A DNA stretch of 64,000 nt from Straminergon stramineum. Lineage: Eukaryota > Streptophyta > Bryopsida > Hypnales > Calliergonaceae. The position numbers and the translations under genes are program-made. Where the stretch lies: positions 21,640,501 to 21,704,500 of the forward strand of contig OY987269.1 of the NCBI GenBank assembly GCA_963920665.1, read 5' to 3'. The notes under the pieces are model-generated. The model had not been told where the DNA came from. It saw only the letters and a program-made list of their open reading frames with translations, and ran no database searches. This document shows, piece after piece, positions 1 to 11,199 of the stretch. Numbering within the stretch: the stretch's first letter is position 1; every line of letters starts with the position of its first letter.

Positions 1-1
1 T

Positions 2-1516
2 AGCCATGGAGGTGCTAAGGGGAAGCAACCTCCAAAATGTGTTGATGATGTAATCCGAAAGTTTGTGGACGTACTTACTCAAGAGTTGCCTGATGAGCTA
101 CCGCCGAAGAGAGAAGTGGATCACAAGATCGAGGTGGTGCCGAGGTCGGAGCCACCATCCAAGGCACCATATAGATTGAACCAAAGGGAGTTGGAAGAGT
201 TGAAGAAACAACTCAAGGAGCTTTTGGCAAAGGGGTATATTCGCCAAAGTAAATCACCTTATGGAGCACCGGTCTTGTTTGTGGACAAGAAAGATGGGAA
301 ACTCCACATGTGTGTGGATTACCGGGCTCTCAATAAGGTGACCATCAAGAACAACTATCCTTTGCCTCGAATTGATGATCTCTTTGATCGGTTGGCGGGG
401 GCTAAGTACTATAGCCGCATTGACTTAGAATCGGGTTACTACCAAATTCGCATTGCGGAGGGTGACGTGGAAAAAACGGCTTGTAGGACAAGATATGGGT
501 CCTATGAGTTTTTGGTCATGCCATTTGGATTGTGTAATGGGCCTTCGACTTTTACTACACTCATGAATATGATATTTCATGAAGAGCTTGATGAGTTTGT
601 CATTGTATACATTGATGACATTTTGGTGTTTTCCAAGACGACGGAGGAGCATGCTAGGCATCTTGAGGTGGTGCTTCAAAAACTAAGGGATAACAAGTTG
701 TATGCAAATGGGGAGAAAAGTGAGTTTGATTTGATGGAAATGGAGTTCTTGGGACACATTATGACGGGGTCGGGAATCAAGCCGGACAACAAAAAGGTAG
801 AGGCAATTCAAAAGTGGAAAAGGCCTACAACCCAAAAGGAAGTTAGATCCTTTCTTGGGTTGGCCAATTATTATAGACGGTTCATTCGTGATTTTTCCAA
901 AATTGCCAAGCCTATGTCCGACTTATTGAAGAAAAACCTTGCCATAGTGTGGACGGATGATTGTGAGAGATCATTTGAAGAACTCAAACAAAAGCTTTCT
1001 TCTCCACCAGTATTGAAGTTTCCCGAGTTTGAGAAACCTTTTGAGGTGCACACCAATGCAAGCGACTTTGCCATTGGGGGAGTGCTCATGCAAGATGGGC
1101 GGCCTATTGCGATTGAGAGCAAAAAGCTTGATGGAACTCAAACCAAGTGGCCAATGCATGAGAAGGAGATGTTTGTCGTGGTGCATTGTTTGAAGACATG
1201 GCAACATTACCTTGGTCTTCATAAGACCAAGGTATACACCAATAATGTATCTTTGAAGTACTTTGAGAACCAAGCTCGGGTGTCACCAAAGCAATTGAGG
1301 TGGTATGATACCTTGGCACTTATGAATGTGGAGTTGATCCACAAGCCGGGGCGTGAGAATGTAGTGCCGGATGCACTAAGTCGGAAGGAGGAGCATAGGC
1401 CAAGTACCACCCAAATTTTGCGCATGATGTATGCGGGTGAAGGGGACTTGGCTAGGAAGATAAGGGAGGCGTATATGAAGGACCTGGAAGCTCAAAAGTT
1501 TTTGAGTGACTTGTGA
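2..1516 (+). pseudogene. Chromovirus polyprotein: reverse transcriptase and RNase H segment
   Basis: Reading frame 2 is open from the left edge of the window to a TGA at 1514-1516. The reverse transcriptase core carries the YIDD active site at 608-619, with the usual conserved blocks around it (YRALNKVT and PFGLCN). The connection and RNase H domains follow, ending in DALSRK near 1370. Two RNase H positions that are normally catalytic Asp are Asn here: codons 1055-1057 (in HTNAS) and 1241-1243 (in VYTNNVS). The Glu of HEKEMF and the Asp of DALSR remain. The GTG near 65 is only the first possible alternative start; the real polyprotein begins outside the window. The TGA after SDL interrupts what is otherwise one frame with the integrase. 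Confidence 0.93.
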
Positions 1517-2449
1517 AGTGGTAAGAAAGTGAAAGGAATCCGGTTGCATGAAGGCTTGATCAAGTTCAAACAAACTAGGGTATATGTTCCAAGTGGCAAG
1601 TTGAGGTTAACCGTGTTGAAAGAGGAACATGATAACCCCTTGGCCGGGCATAGAGGGGAGAAATCCACGATATGTTCGGTTAGCAAGAGGTTTTATTGGC
1701 CGGGGATGAAGAAAGACATTACCCATTATGTGAAGACTTGTGTCATTTGCCAAGGCAATCGGGCATCTTATCAAAAGCAAGCGGGATTGTTACGACCTTT
1801 GCCTATTCCAAGTGGGCCATGGGAATGTGTTTCCATGGACTTCATCACAAGCCTTCCGATGTCACGAGGGTATGATGCGATCTTTGTGGTGGTAGATCGC
1901 TTTAGCAAGTTGGCACTTATGGAGCCAACTCGGGGGATGGCGACCGCATTGGAGACCGCGGTCTTGTTCCTCAACATCTGGTGGCGACATCACGGATTGC
2001 CAAGGGTGATTGTTTCGGATAGAGACCCTAAGTTTACAAGTGCATTTTGGAGGCACTTGTTTCGTAAGATGAAGACTAAACTTGCGTTTAGCACGGCGTT
2101 TCATCCTCAAACCGATGGACAAACGGAGAGGGTGAATGGGGTTCTCAATCAATACCTAAGGAATTACATGAGTGCCGACCAAAGTGATTGGACGGAGTAC
2201 TTGATTTTGGCAGAGTTTAGTTACAACAAAGCTAAGCATGCGGCGACCGGGGAATCACCGTTCAAAGTGGCCTATGGAGTGGAGCCACTCATGCCTACTG
2301 ACTTAGCCTTGGAGCAAGCACAAGTGGAGCCGTTGCCAAACCAAGATGCGGAGGACTTGATTGTCAAAAGGGAGCAAATGCTCGAAAAGACCAAGGTATG
2401 GTTAGCCAAAGCACAAAAGAGGTATGTAGACCAAGTGAACAAAGGGTGA
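1517..2449 (+). pseudogene. Chromovirus polyprotein: integrase segment
   Basis: This segment continues in the same frame after the TGA at 1514-1516. The N-terminal zinc-binding HHCC module is visible, with paired His residues in the first 40 residues and the CVICQ pair. The DDE core follows, with Asp codons at 1838-1840 (MDF) and 2018-2020 (SDRDPKF). The Glu codon is at 2126-2128 (QTERVN), 35 residues after the second Asp as expected for retroviral-type integrases. All three catalytic residues are intact. The segment ends at a second in-frame TGA (2447-2449), after which the frame continues at once. There is no Met start, so no separate protein is expected. Confidence 0.92.
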
Positions 2450-2920
2450 CGCCATGTTGAGTATGAGGAGGGCAAAAAGGTTTGGTTGAATGTGAAGAAC
2501 TTCACCTTACCGGAGGGCCTAACTCCCAAATTCATGGCAAAGTATGCGGGTCCATTTGTCATTGAAAAGCGCTTATTTGAGGATGTCTATAAGTTAATAT
2601 TACCACCAGAAATCAAGGTGCATCCAACTTTTCATGTTTCATTGCTCAAGCCATATTATGAAGATACCTTGAGGCCAGAGCGCAAGCAAGTGTTGCAGCC
2701 TCCACCGGAGTTGGTTGGTGACCACCTTGAATATGAAGTGGAAGGGATCTTGAAAAGTAGAAACACCAAGAGGAAAGGTAAAGAGTACTTGGTGAAATGG
2801 CGGGGGTATCATGAGAAGGAATTAACTTGGGTAGAGGCCAAACATATGGTCAATGTCAAGGAGGTAGTGGACTTGTATGAAGCTCAAAGACAAGGCAATA
2901 AACGAGGACGGATGCGTTGA
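2450..2920 (+). pseudogene. Chromovirus polyprotein: integrase tail and chromodomain
   Basis: The same frame resumes after the TGA at 2447-2449 and runs to a natural stop at 2918-2920. The first half is the integrase C-terminal region (motifs KVWLN, KYAGPF and FHVSLLK). The last 60 residues form a chromodomain: EYEVEGIL, then EYLVKWRGY, then ELTWVEA, with aromatic Tyr and Trp positions retained. In this family the chromodomain steers integration into heterochromatin. The spacing matches plant chromoviruses, so the end of the polyprotein is complete even though the frame upstream is broken. Confidence 0.92.
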
Positions 2921-3808
2921 TGAGGACATCAACCTTTGTTGGTGGGGGTGAAACACCACACTTGTGTAGACTTTGCATAGTGCTTGGTTAGGAAGTTGTG
3001 CAAGGCACACTTTGTAATACTTGGTTGGCAATAAAGTGGCTTGAGGTTGTAAGTGCATTTCGGAATTGTGTGGCTTAAAAATGTGAGATGAGTCCTAGTC
3101 TCTTCATTAGAGGTAAGTTGGGTAGATGAGGATTGAAGTGATATGCGAAGCCAACTTTTGGAATGCTGCCAATTAGGGGCCTTGGCTTGGGGGTTGTGAA
3201 TGGGTGATTCCACATAAGTCCCAAGCCTTGGACTTGCCCGGGCGGGGGCAAGGTAGTGGCACGGGTTGATAAAAGTGCCTTTGCAAGTTGTCCATCGATA
3301 ACGCATAGCTTGATCAACTATGTCTTTAGAGTGAAGCAAAGACAAGTCGGGCGGGACTTGACACTATCCTGAGGCGGGCAAAGTTCATCACTTAATGGCA
3401 GAAATGTTAGAAAGGGGTCTTGGAGTTGCGTCCAAGTGGAAGTTGGTTAGCCTTGAAATCATCCTAAGTCAAGTGAGAAATGTGATAGGCTAGTTGGGCC
3501 TAGCTTGGAACTAAGGTTTGGGAAAGTTCCTTTGAGCCAATTAAGTTTGAGAGAGTCTCAAGGTAGGTAGGTCTAGTTAGATTAGGTCCTCTTTTGAGAA
3601 AGGCTAAGGTGCCTTGGACCTAAGACCTATCGAATGACACCTTTGAGGACTTAGCCATTTAGACCAAGTAAGGGGACTTGGTGCATTGTGGGGCTAGCTA
3701 CCCGAGAACACAATGCAAGTGTTAAGGAGGTGGGCTACCTTAGAAACTTAACACTACCGGCATGAAGTAATGTCGATGAGGGCATCGACGCTATTTGGTG
3801 GGGGTGAG
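2921..3808 (+). other. Non-coding 3' spacer of the chromovirus with two polypurine-tract-like motifs
   Basis: About 890 bases separate the polyprotein stop from the 3' LTR, and no credible reading frame is present. Both ends carry nearly the same motif: GATGAGGACATCAAC then TTGGTGGGGGTGA at 2921-2951, and GATGAGGGCATCGAC then TTGGTGGGGGTGA at 3777-3807. The second copy abuts the LTR and is the likely plus-strand primer. The first copy lies where many chromoviruses have theirs, just after the coding end. Confidence 0.7.
3795..3808 (+). promoter_or_regulatory. Polypurine tract of the chromovirus
   Basis: The G-rich run TTGGTGGGGGTGAG lies immediately 5' of the LTR start TGTCACGACC. This is the position of the plus-strand primer in LTR retrotransposons. 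Confidence 0.65.
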
Positions 3809-4919
3809 TGTCACGACCCTCATCACAAGGCGTGCCCGTGCCACCTTGGTGAGCAAGGGGGACATTGGGGGTGACTCCCCAAGCCTTGCAAGAGATGAGG
3901 TGAGGGGGACTAGGAGTCCCGAGCAATCAGAGCGTTGTAGCGCTCTGATCCGGACGAATTTGGGGGCGTGCAATACGTGCTTGGAAAGGTCTTAAGAAGA
4001 CGCTTCCAGCCGTCCAAAGAACGCGTGATTTGGACTTGCGAGTCAAAAGTTATGGGCGTTCAAAGTTGGGGGTGTCCCGGTCGCGCCGGGAGTGCCCTGG
4101 CCGCGCCGGGAGTGTCCCGAATCTTTAGAGGGCGATATCTTTGCGATTACTTGTCCGAATGGAGCAAGTGAGTAGTCCATCGGCATCTACGCATCGCTTA
4201 GATGTCGAAAATGGGGTCGCATGTGCAATTTGGATCCCAGACCGCAAAGTTATGCCGGGTGGAAGTTCGGGAGTCCCAAAGTAGTGCGAATTGGGAGAAA
4301 TGGGTGGTCTTCCAAGATGGGGTGCATCTTGGGGGTTCCCGGTGACCTCTAGCATGGGGGGGGGGGCTGCCGAATCCCGCAGAGAGTACTATGAGGAGGG
4401 GTGGTCTCCCTCCTCACTCCCGGATGGTGCCATGGTGAGCCTAAGTGGCCCCGGGTGGTGAGGCTAGTGTTGGAGCCTCACCACCACTTGTGTGTTACCA
4501 TGGAGTGTTTGTGCACTCCTTGATACCGGTTGGGTGGTGTCCCACTTCACACTAGGCCATGGTGTGAGTCCCGATTAGTGAGTCCCGAAATGAGTTGGGT
4601 TGGGCCTAGTGGGGAGTTGGGTCTCATTCAAGGGCGGTTAGCACTGGTGGGAGTAGTGCCTCACCGAGTGCTTGGACATCAATGGAAGTTCCGCCCCATG
4701 TCATCAAATGACATGCCCGGTGTCTTGTGGGAGTTAAGGATTGGAAGGAAAGGATTGGGAGTCACGGAGGAATGGGGAACCCCGTGACTTGAGGTGGAAC
4801 CTAACATTGTGGGTGCGTGGCATGTGCAGTGTTAGGAGAGCGTGAACCTTGGTGGCATTGAGGTGTTAAGTGTTTCGAAAGTGAGCTTAAGGTGGTAAGT
4901 GCCACTAAGGGGCGCGACA
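3809..4919 (+). repeat. 3' LTR of the chromovirus
   Basis: The LTR starts with TGTCACGAC and ends with GCGCGACA, so the termini form a short inverted repeat TGTC...GACA. The boundaries are supported by the inverted solo LTR at 18815-20091, which has matching ends and a target duplication. Length is about 1111 bases, against 1277 for the solo copy, so internal indels have occurred. The next bases (4920-4924, CACAT) would be the right target duplication, but the left one lies outside the window. Confidence 0.85.
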
Positions 4920-5351
4920 CACATGTTGGAAATCCCAATCGTAATGGGATATTTAGAAGTCTATGTCCTATATATTCAATTTGCTAGTCAAAACATTGCA
5001 ACAGAGTTACTTCCAAATGACATTTGTCTAGCATACCCACAACATTAACTACATTTTTTGTTGTAGTCATTGAAGCAAGTGCTCAAACTTTACAACGAAG
5101 TTTGAAGGTCTTTACTTGTAGTAGACTAGTAATTAACAATTTCAAGACAATGAAAAATGACTCATATCACAATCCACAGTTACAGGGGACATGGTCATAG
5201 GTTCCAAAATTTACTATAAATAATAAAGTTTCTTCTATTCTTGGATTTTTGGGGGGTAAAAAAAATTAGGGGAATTTATTTTTTTAAATAATGTTTTCAG
5301 GGCTCCATGCTTGCAACTCATGGGCTCGTTGCTCCTAGCTCACATGCTAGC
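4920..5351. other. Intergenic AT-rich stretch
   Basis: No gene, RNA or clear repeat boundary is visible between the LTR end and the first TTAA-type element. Confidence 0.6.
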
Positions 5352-6600
5352 ATCATTGCCTGAATGCCCAAGGCCTTTTTTGAGCTTCTAGGAATTTGCT
5401 TTGAATTGAATAAAAAACCAACATTTTGATAAGCTTTATCAATTTAAAAATACATATAATTGTACAAATTCAAACTAGATATGTTAGAAATTACTTAGGA
5501 AAAGATAGCTCAACAATATTACTTCTCGGGGAGATCACTTAGTATATCTATAACAAGCCACGTGTGTTAAAGTGATATTTTGCCCCCCTATATACTTTTT
5601 AATAAATAATAATTTCAACCTATAACTTTGAGCTTTGTTTAATAATGACTTTAGGTTTCTATTGCCAAAAATTCCCAACTCAAATAAGATATGAAATGAT
5701 TTCTAAAATAGGTTGAATAATGAATTAAAATGGCATGTTTTTTAACTCAAACATTTATAGAGAATACATTTTAGATGACCATTGCATCATTATTCAAGAA
5801 TAATGAACTTTCAATAGGGTGTGATTTTTAGGAATTTTTGGTTCATTTTTTAGACAATTTTTTCTTGTATAAAATAGGGGTGTGAAAGTTATTTTCAACT
5901 CTGCAGTGTATCTTTTTACTTCAAAAATTTGTAACTAATTATAACTATCTAAAAAAAATACCCATAATTCACAACATAAACTTTCAAAGTAGGAAAATCT
6001 AGTCATATTTTTTTTCTTTTCCTTTTATTTAAATTTTAGAATATAATATAGGGGGTCTAAAATCTTAACACACGTGGTTCCAAATGGACACACTAAGTGA
6101 TCTCCCCGAGTATTAATTATGGATTGAAAGATTATATTGTTTGATCATGAGGGTGTTAAAGTTGCAAAAGTGACTTGAAGTCTTTAAATGCTCATTTCAC
6201 ATGTCAAATCTAAAAATTTGGTCACCAAAAATATATGAGAATAAAGGGCCTAATATGCATAACCCCAATCAATTTATAGTTTCCCAAAATCTACTCTACA
6301 ATTTTTTTAAATGAATTACTAATGTAGTTTTTCCTCCAAGATCTAGTGTATTTGAGGCTCATTTCCAAGAGCCCTTAACACTATGGAAAGTCAAGATTGC
6401 AATGGGCACCCTTGCACAAAATCTTGAATAGAAAACCATATTCAATCATTTTCAAGATCGTTTTTTTGATACTTAAATTGGGCTTCAAAAAGAAGTTTTC
6501 AAAAATACAAACAACTAACAATACCAACTTGGTTAGTTTTTATTTAACTTCAAAGTTTTGCAAACACCAAATTTTGGTGCCTTGGGCATTTAGGGGTTAA
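5352..6600. mobile_element. TTAA-ended inverted-repeat element, group 1, copy A (interrupted)
   Basis: The right end reads GCCTTGGGCATTTAGGGGTTAA (6579-6600) in two parts, GCCTTGGGCA then TTTAGGGGTTAA. The left end near 5352-5371 is decayed but still carries TGAATGCCCAAGGC, so the ends are inverted. The interior aligns along its length with copy B at 29855-30516, except for a 586-base MITE insertion at 5525-6110. Without it the element is about 660 bases. It encodes nothing recognisable and is a non-autonomous DNA transposon. Confidence 0.75.
5525..6110. mobile_element. MITE with long terminal inverted repeats and 8-bp target duplication
   Basis: The ends are CTCGGGGAGATCACTTAGT (from 5525) and its exact inverse (to 6110). 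The inverted repeats extend imperfectly for about 65 bases, including the block CACGTGTGTTAA. It is flanked by TATTACTT (5517-5524) and TATTAATT (6111-6118), an 8-bp duplication with one difference. The related element at 29855-30516 lacks this insertion at the matching point (about 30020-30027) and serves as an empty site. An 8-bp duplication suggests the hAT group, but the termini are not typical hAT ends. Confidence 0.85.
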
Positions 6601-6819
6601 GTTACTTTAGGGCTTTTTCTAGGGGTCAACAAATGACTCTAGTTACATTTAGGTATTCCTACGTTAGGTTAGTCCATCTTAGATGCATGACACTACTCGT
6701 ACCATCATGTGGATTTTGGGGTGCACAACTCGTCATGTTTTCACCATAGTTGATAATTGTCAAAATCTGCCCCTCTTTGGTATGTTGACGGTTTAGAAGA
6801 AAATTTGGGTTCCTTGAGT

Positions 6820-7754
6820 TTAACCCCTAAAGGACCGAGTAGCGTTTTTTGCCAACACAGTGATTTGAGGCAACTTACTATGAATGAAATTTTTATTTTT
6901 TTATTTGAAATTTTCAGACAACATGGGGGACAAGGTTTATCCTTGAGGCCCAACAATTTTCACAACTTTTGACTATATGGTTCAAAATCTATTGTATGAC
7001 ATGAAGGTTTTTTCCTTGGCTAGGCAATTAGGGCAAATAAAAAAATCACTTTTTTCATAAACAAAAATTTGAAACTAATTTTCTAGATGAATACATATGT
7101 GGAAAGCTTTTAATCATTCTATTTTGATCAATGAGATGAAAGTTATGAGGAGTTTGGGTTTGCAAGCAGTTATAGATTCTTTGTTCTAAAATAAACTTTG
7201 AAGTCCTTTATTTTACTCAATTTTCCATAGTTTTTGAAAAAAATAAAATTATAGGATGTAGATTGTTTATTATAACATTACAACAATTGGGATTGGCATT
7301 TTTCAAATCCAGAACTAATTCTTAACAATTGAGTATTTTGAATCATCCTCTAATTCTTTAGACTTACTACTTTTTTCCTCTATGTTTTACAATTTCAAAT
7401 GATCTAAAATTTTTCAAGCATACACTTTGCCAACCGGCCTTGAAGAAAGAATCCAAAGAAGGCCCAAGAACATGGACATTTTTTTAATACAAATGTGAGC
7501 TTGTGAAGTACAAACGTCCTGTTTTTCATAGGGCTCAAAAAAGGAGTTATGTCAATTCAAACACTAATATCTTGCAATCTACACAATGGAAATTTCTGAA
7601 ATTTTTTCCACATCTTTTCAAACCATCATACTACAAGATCCTACAATTACATGTGTTTAAAAATATTTTTTTTCTAAAATTTGGTACTTGTACTAGAAAT
7701 AGCAATTTTGGAGTGTTTTTGATGAAAACATAGTCAAGGAACTTTAATGGTTAA
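6820..7754 (-). mobile_element. TTAA-ended element, group 2, inverted copy (C)
   Basis: It begins TTAACCCCTAAAGGACC at 6820 and ends with TTAA at 7751-7754, 935 bases in all. It is the reverse complement of the elements at 8445-9393 and 43291-44238. The shared blocks are GTTTTTTGCCAACACAGTGA near its left end and GATGAAAACATAGTCAAGG near its right end. No coding capacity is seen. Confidence 0.8.
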
Positions 7755-8021
7755 ATATGAATTCAAATGTTCCAAATTTCCACTTGTGACTAGTTGGTTT
7801 GTATTGTTCCCTGGCAAAGAAATTTCATTTGTTTCAAAAAACAGAGAAACATCCAAATGTTCCAAGTTTGAGCAAGTAAACTTATAGGAAGTGTAAATAA
7901 TAAATTCTATTGGATTCCTCAAATTTTAAAAATAAAATAAACAAATAGTTTTGGCATAAATGAAATGAAAAGAAAATATCATTGTAAGTTAGAGACGATT
8001 AAACAGACAAGGTGGTAGTCT
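7755..8021. other. AT-rich spacer
   Basis: No feature is recognised between two TTAA-type elements. Confidence 0.5.
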
Positions 8022-9786
8022 TTAACCCCTAAGTGCCTAAGCCTTTCCAAGTATGTTTTGACTATGAAAAAAGAGCATAGGCTTATAGTTATCACCGACC
8101 CAAGAATTTTTTTTTTCAAAATCTAACCATATGGATGTCTAAAGAGCTTGCTTATTAGTATATGAACCAATTTAGAGATAAAAATTGTATAGAAGTTGTG
8201 AGATTATAACAAGAGAAATACACATTTTCTATTTTTAGTATGCCACCCCTCCCCCACAATGTTTTAGAAATTTGCATATAAGATTTTTTGGGGATTGGAG
8301 GTGACATGACCAACTAAAAATTGTGTTAGCACACTAAAATGCACTTCCAAAAACCTTAAGTTCAAATGAAGAGCTATCAAACTCATTACACAATCCACCT
8401 TGCAATTGTTAAATGCAATTTTTTTTAGTAAGTAGAAATCACAATTAACCCTTAAAAGTATTTGACTATGTTTTCACCAGAAACGCTCCAAAACTGTCAT
8501 CTCTAGTACAAGTACCAAATTTTAGATAAAAATACATTTTTGGACAAATGTAACCGTAGGACCTTGTAGTAAGCTGGTTTGAGAAGATGTGGAAAAAATT
8601 TCAGAAATTTCCACCGTTTGGATTGCAAGATATTATCATTTGAAGTGACAAAAAGCCATTTTTTGGCCCTGCAAAAATCCGGGCAGATGCACTCCACAAG
8701 ATCAGATCATTATGAAAAAATGTCCAAAATGGTTGTAACTCTTTGGATTCATTCTTCAAGTCATGTTGGCTACATGCTTAAAAAATTTTAGATCATTTGG
8801 AATTGTACAACATATAGGAAAAAAAATAGTAAGTTGAAAGAAGTAGAGAATGATTCAAAATACTAAATTGTTTATAATTTATTTATGGAATTGAAAAATG
8901 CCAATCCCAATGGTGAAATTGTTGTAATAAACAATCTGTACCTCATATTTTTATTTTTTTCCAAAAATATTAAAAATTGAGTGAAATAAAGGTCTTCAAA
9001 GTTTATTTTAGAGTAGAGATTCCATTACTACCCACAAACTATCCACAACTAAAACTCTTCATAACTTTCATCTCTTAAATCAAAATGGAATGATTCAAAG
9101 CTTTCCATGTATATAAAAATCAGGAAAATAAATTTCAATTTTTTATTTTAAAAAAATGATTTTTAAAGAAAGTTTTTTTGCTGCCCGGGTTGCCCGTCGA
9201 GCAATGAAAATAGCATATCATACAATAACTTTCTAAACATGTATTCAAAAGTTATGAAAATTGTTGGGTCTTAAAGCTACTCCTCGGGTACATGTTGTGT
9301 GAAAATTTCAAAGGAAAAAAAAATTCCATCCGTAGTGAGCTGCCCGAAATCACTATGTTGCCAAAAAACACCGTTTGGTCCTGTAGGGGTTAACTCCAAA
9401 TCAACATTTGCATGTTTAAATTTTCAATGGTGAATATCATGAAAACACTTTACTCTTTCCATTGGGACCATTTTCAAAGCAAATGGATAAGAACAATTTT
9501 TTTAGATCTCAAATCAAGTGAAATTAACTAGCTTTGCTTAAAGCCAAGAAATCAAGTAAAATTTGCAAGCTTTACTCTTCCACTAAGATACATATATGCC
9601 TTTGAGGACCTCTCAAAAATCTAGTATTTTTCTTTTTCTGTGAAAAATAAAAAAATTTCAGTAGTTAACCTTTGAAACTGCCCATAAAAAATTTCAAAGC
9701 AGTCACAGGAATTTAACTGCCCATCCCCAAATCAGCCTGAAATTTCAGGTCGATCAAATATGATTGATGAGGCAGTTAGGGGTTAA
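8022..9786. mobile_element. Possible TTAA-ended element (E) interrupted by element D
   Basis: The left end is TTAACCCCTAAGTGCC at 8022. A candidate right end, GGCAGTTAGGGGTTAA, lies at 9771-9786. Element D sits between them; without it this element would be about 816 bases. The pairing rests only on terminal similarity because no second copy is in the window. Confidence 0.4.
8445..9393 (+). mobile_element. TTAA-ended element, group 2, copy D
   Basis: It begins TTAACCCTTAAAAGTATTTG and ends GGTCCTGTAGGGGTTAA, 949 bases. It aligns along its whole length with copy I at 43291-44238, including TGCCCGGGTTGCCCGTCGAG near the 3' end. It has no coding capacity. Short open frames in it recur in the other copies only because the DNA is shared. 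Confidence 0.88.
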
Positions 9787-11199
9787 CCTTGTAGGGACAG
9801 GCTGGTCACCATGGAAATCTTCTTTTTTGAAATAGTGTGAATCATCTAGTTTAAAAAACTTAAAAGTAATCATTGGAGGTCCTACTTACTACTGTGCAAA
9901 ACCTCCCCCTTTGCACAAAATTTCAAGGATGAACTATGGCACTTCTGTCTCACATGCAAGAATTCTCTGTCATCCATCAAACCACTCTGGTCCACAGCAT
10001 CCTTACTACCTCATCGACCATACTCCAAAGGCTGGCAGACTCCATAGTGAACATGCTGATCCAAGCAGTGCCCTGACTTAAGTTACTTATGAGTTTCCCG
10101 ACTTGGTTGTTCATAAAAAGCTGTGTGACGAAAGGTCAGGGAGCATGTTGGGATGGCATGGGACCTTGCAGCAATGCAGCCACCGAAAGCAGTCCTCGAT
10201 ACACACAAAGGAGTTCAGTACGTTATGTGTGGTCTGTCCTGTTTGTGGTTCCCCCTCCAGGCCACTTGTGGCCGGTGGTTTTGTTTTTTCTCCTCTTTGC
10301 AATGAAATTCAGTTTCATTTGTTTAAAACAAAAACAAAACATGATATGATAGTCTGTTCTGATTCCGACCCTCTTCTTAATTGAAGACCGTCTCTAGCCA
10401 GGGTATGAAATGGACTTTAACAGGTTGTAAAATGGATATGCGCAAAGCGTTGAATGTTTTGTCAATTATGTCAGAGTGGTTTAACATTTATCAAATGTTC
10501 CTTTATACTTTGCTAGTGGATGAAATAAGAGCCAAGGTGGGTCCATTTCTGAAATGTTTACCTGTATTCAAAAAGCTTTTCCCCCACAATTTTGAATGCT
10601 AATATTTTTCAATCTGTATGGTCAAACTTGATAAAAAAAAATTTACCACATGATCTCATATAAGTATAGTGCAAGATCCTATGGTTAGATATTTTAATTA
10701 AAAAAAATTTCTTTCTTGAATGAACGCAACAAAAATGGCAATTTCGAGTGATTTTTGTAAAAAAATAGGCCTTGGCCCTTCAAAAGCTTAGTCTAGTAAA
10801 GGTTGCATTTTGGAACCATGTCTATTACTTTCTACATGCTGCATTGTTTGTTTTTGGTGAAGCCATATCTTCTTTCAGACTATGCATGCATGGGTTTTGT
10901 AAGGCCTATGATCAAGAAATAGATACCTATGGCTGAATTCTTTAGAAATTCATAAGTAATTCAAAAATGCTCCGAAAAATATGAAACCACTTGGATTTGA
11001 TTCCACATCAATTTTTCTTCAAGTGAATTATAAGAAAAAATAACTTTGTGCATCTAATAACCACTGAAAAGGCCAACCAGCCCTTAAACAGTCACTTTAA
11101 GTGCAGACTACCATACAATACACTTATACACCCCCTCGTGGACACATATATTCTTCATATAATGTTGAGACACATACTTCCCTAGACCTCTTCTATAGG
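9787..11199. other. Intergenic DNA with a less AT-rich block
   Basis: Around 10040-10330 the base composition is more balanced and short overlapping open frames occur on both strands. None resembles a known protein. The block ends in a T-rich and then A-rich stretch (10280-10345) that could be the decayed tail of a retroposon, but no target duplication was found. The rest shows nothing recognisable. Confidence 0.4.

Larger units (their letters stand above)
1..4919 (+). mobile_element. Ty3/gypsy chromovirus, 3' part, decayed
   Basis: This is the 3' portion of an LTR retrotransposon; gag, protease and the 5' LTR lie beyond the left edge. The order seen is reverse transcriptase, RNase H, integrase, chromodomain, a non-coding 3' region and the 3' LTR. 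Integrase after RT-RNase H defines Ty3/gypsy, and a C-terminal chromodomain defines the chromovirus group. The element is dead: two in-frame TGA codons interrupt the polyprotein, and RNase H has lost two catalytic acidic residues. A related solo LTR lies inverted at 18815-20091. Confidence 0.93.

Noticed and set aside
10089..10384. Overlapping 80-90 codon frames, possible LINE 3' end
   Set aside because: No reverse transcriptase motif, no target duplication and no second copy in the window.
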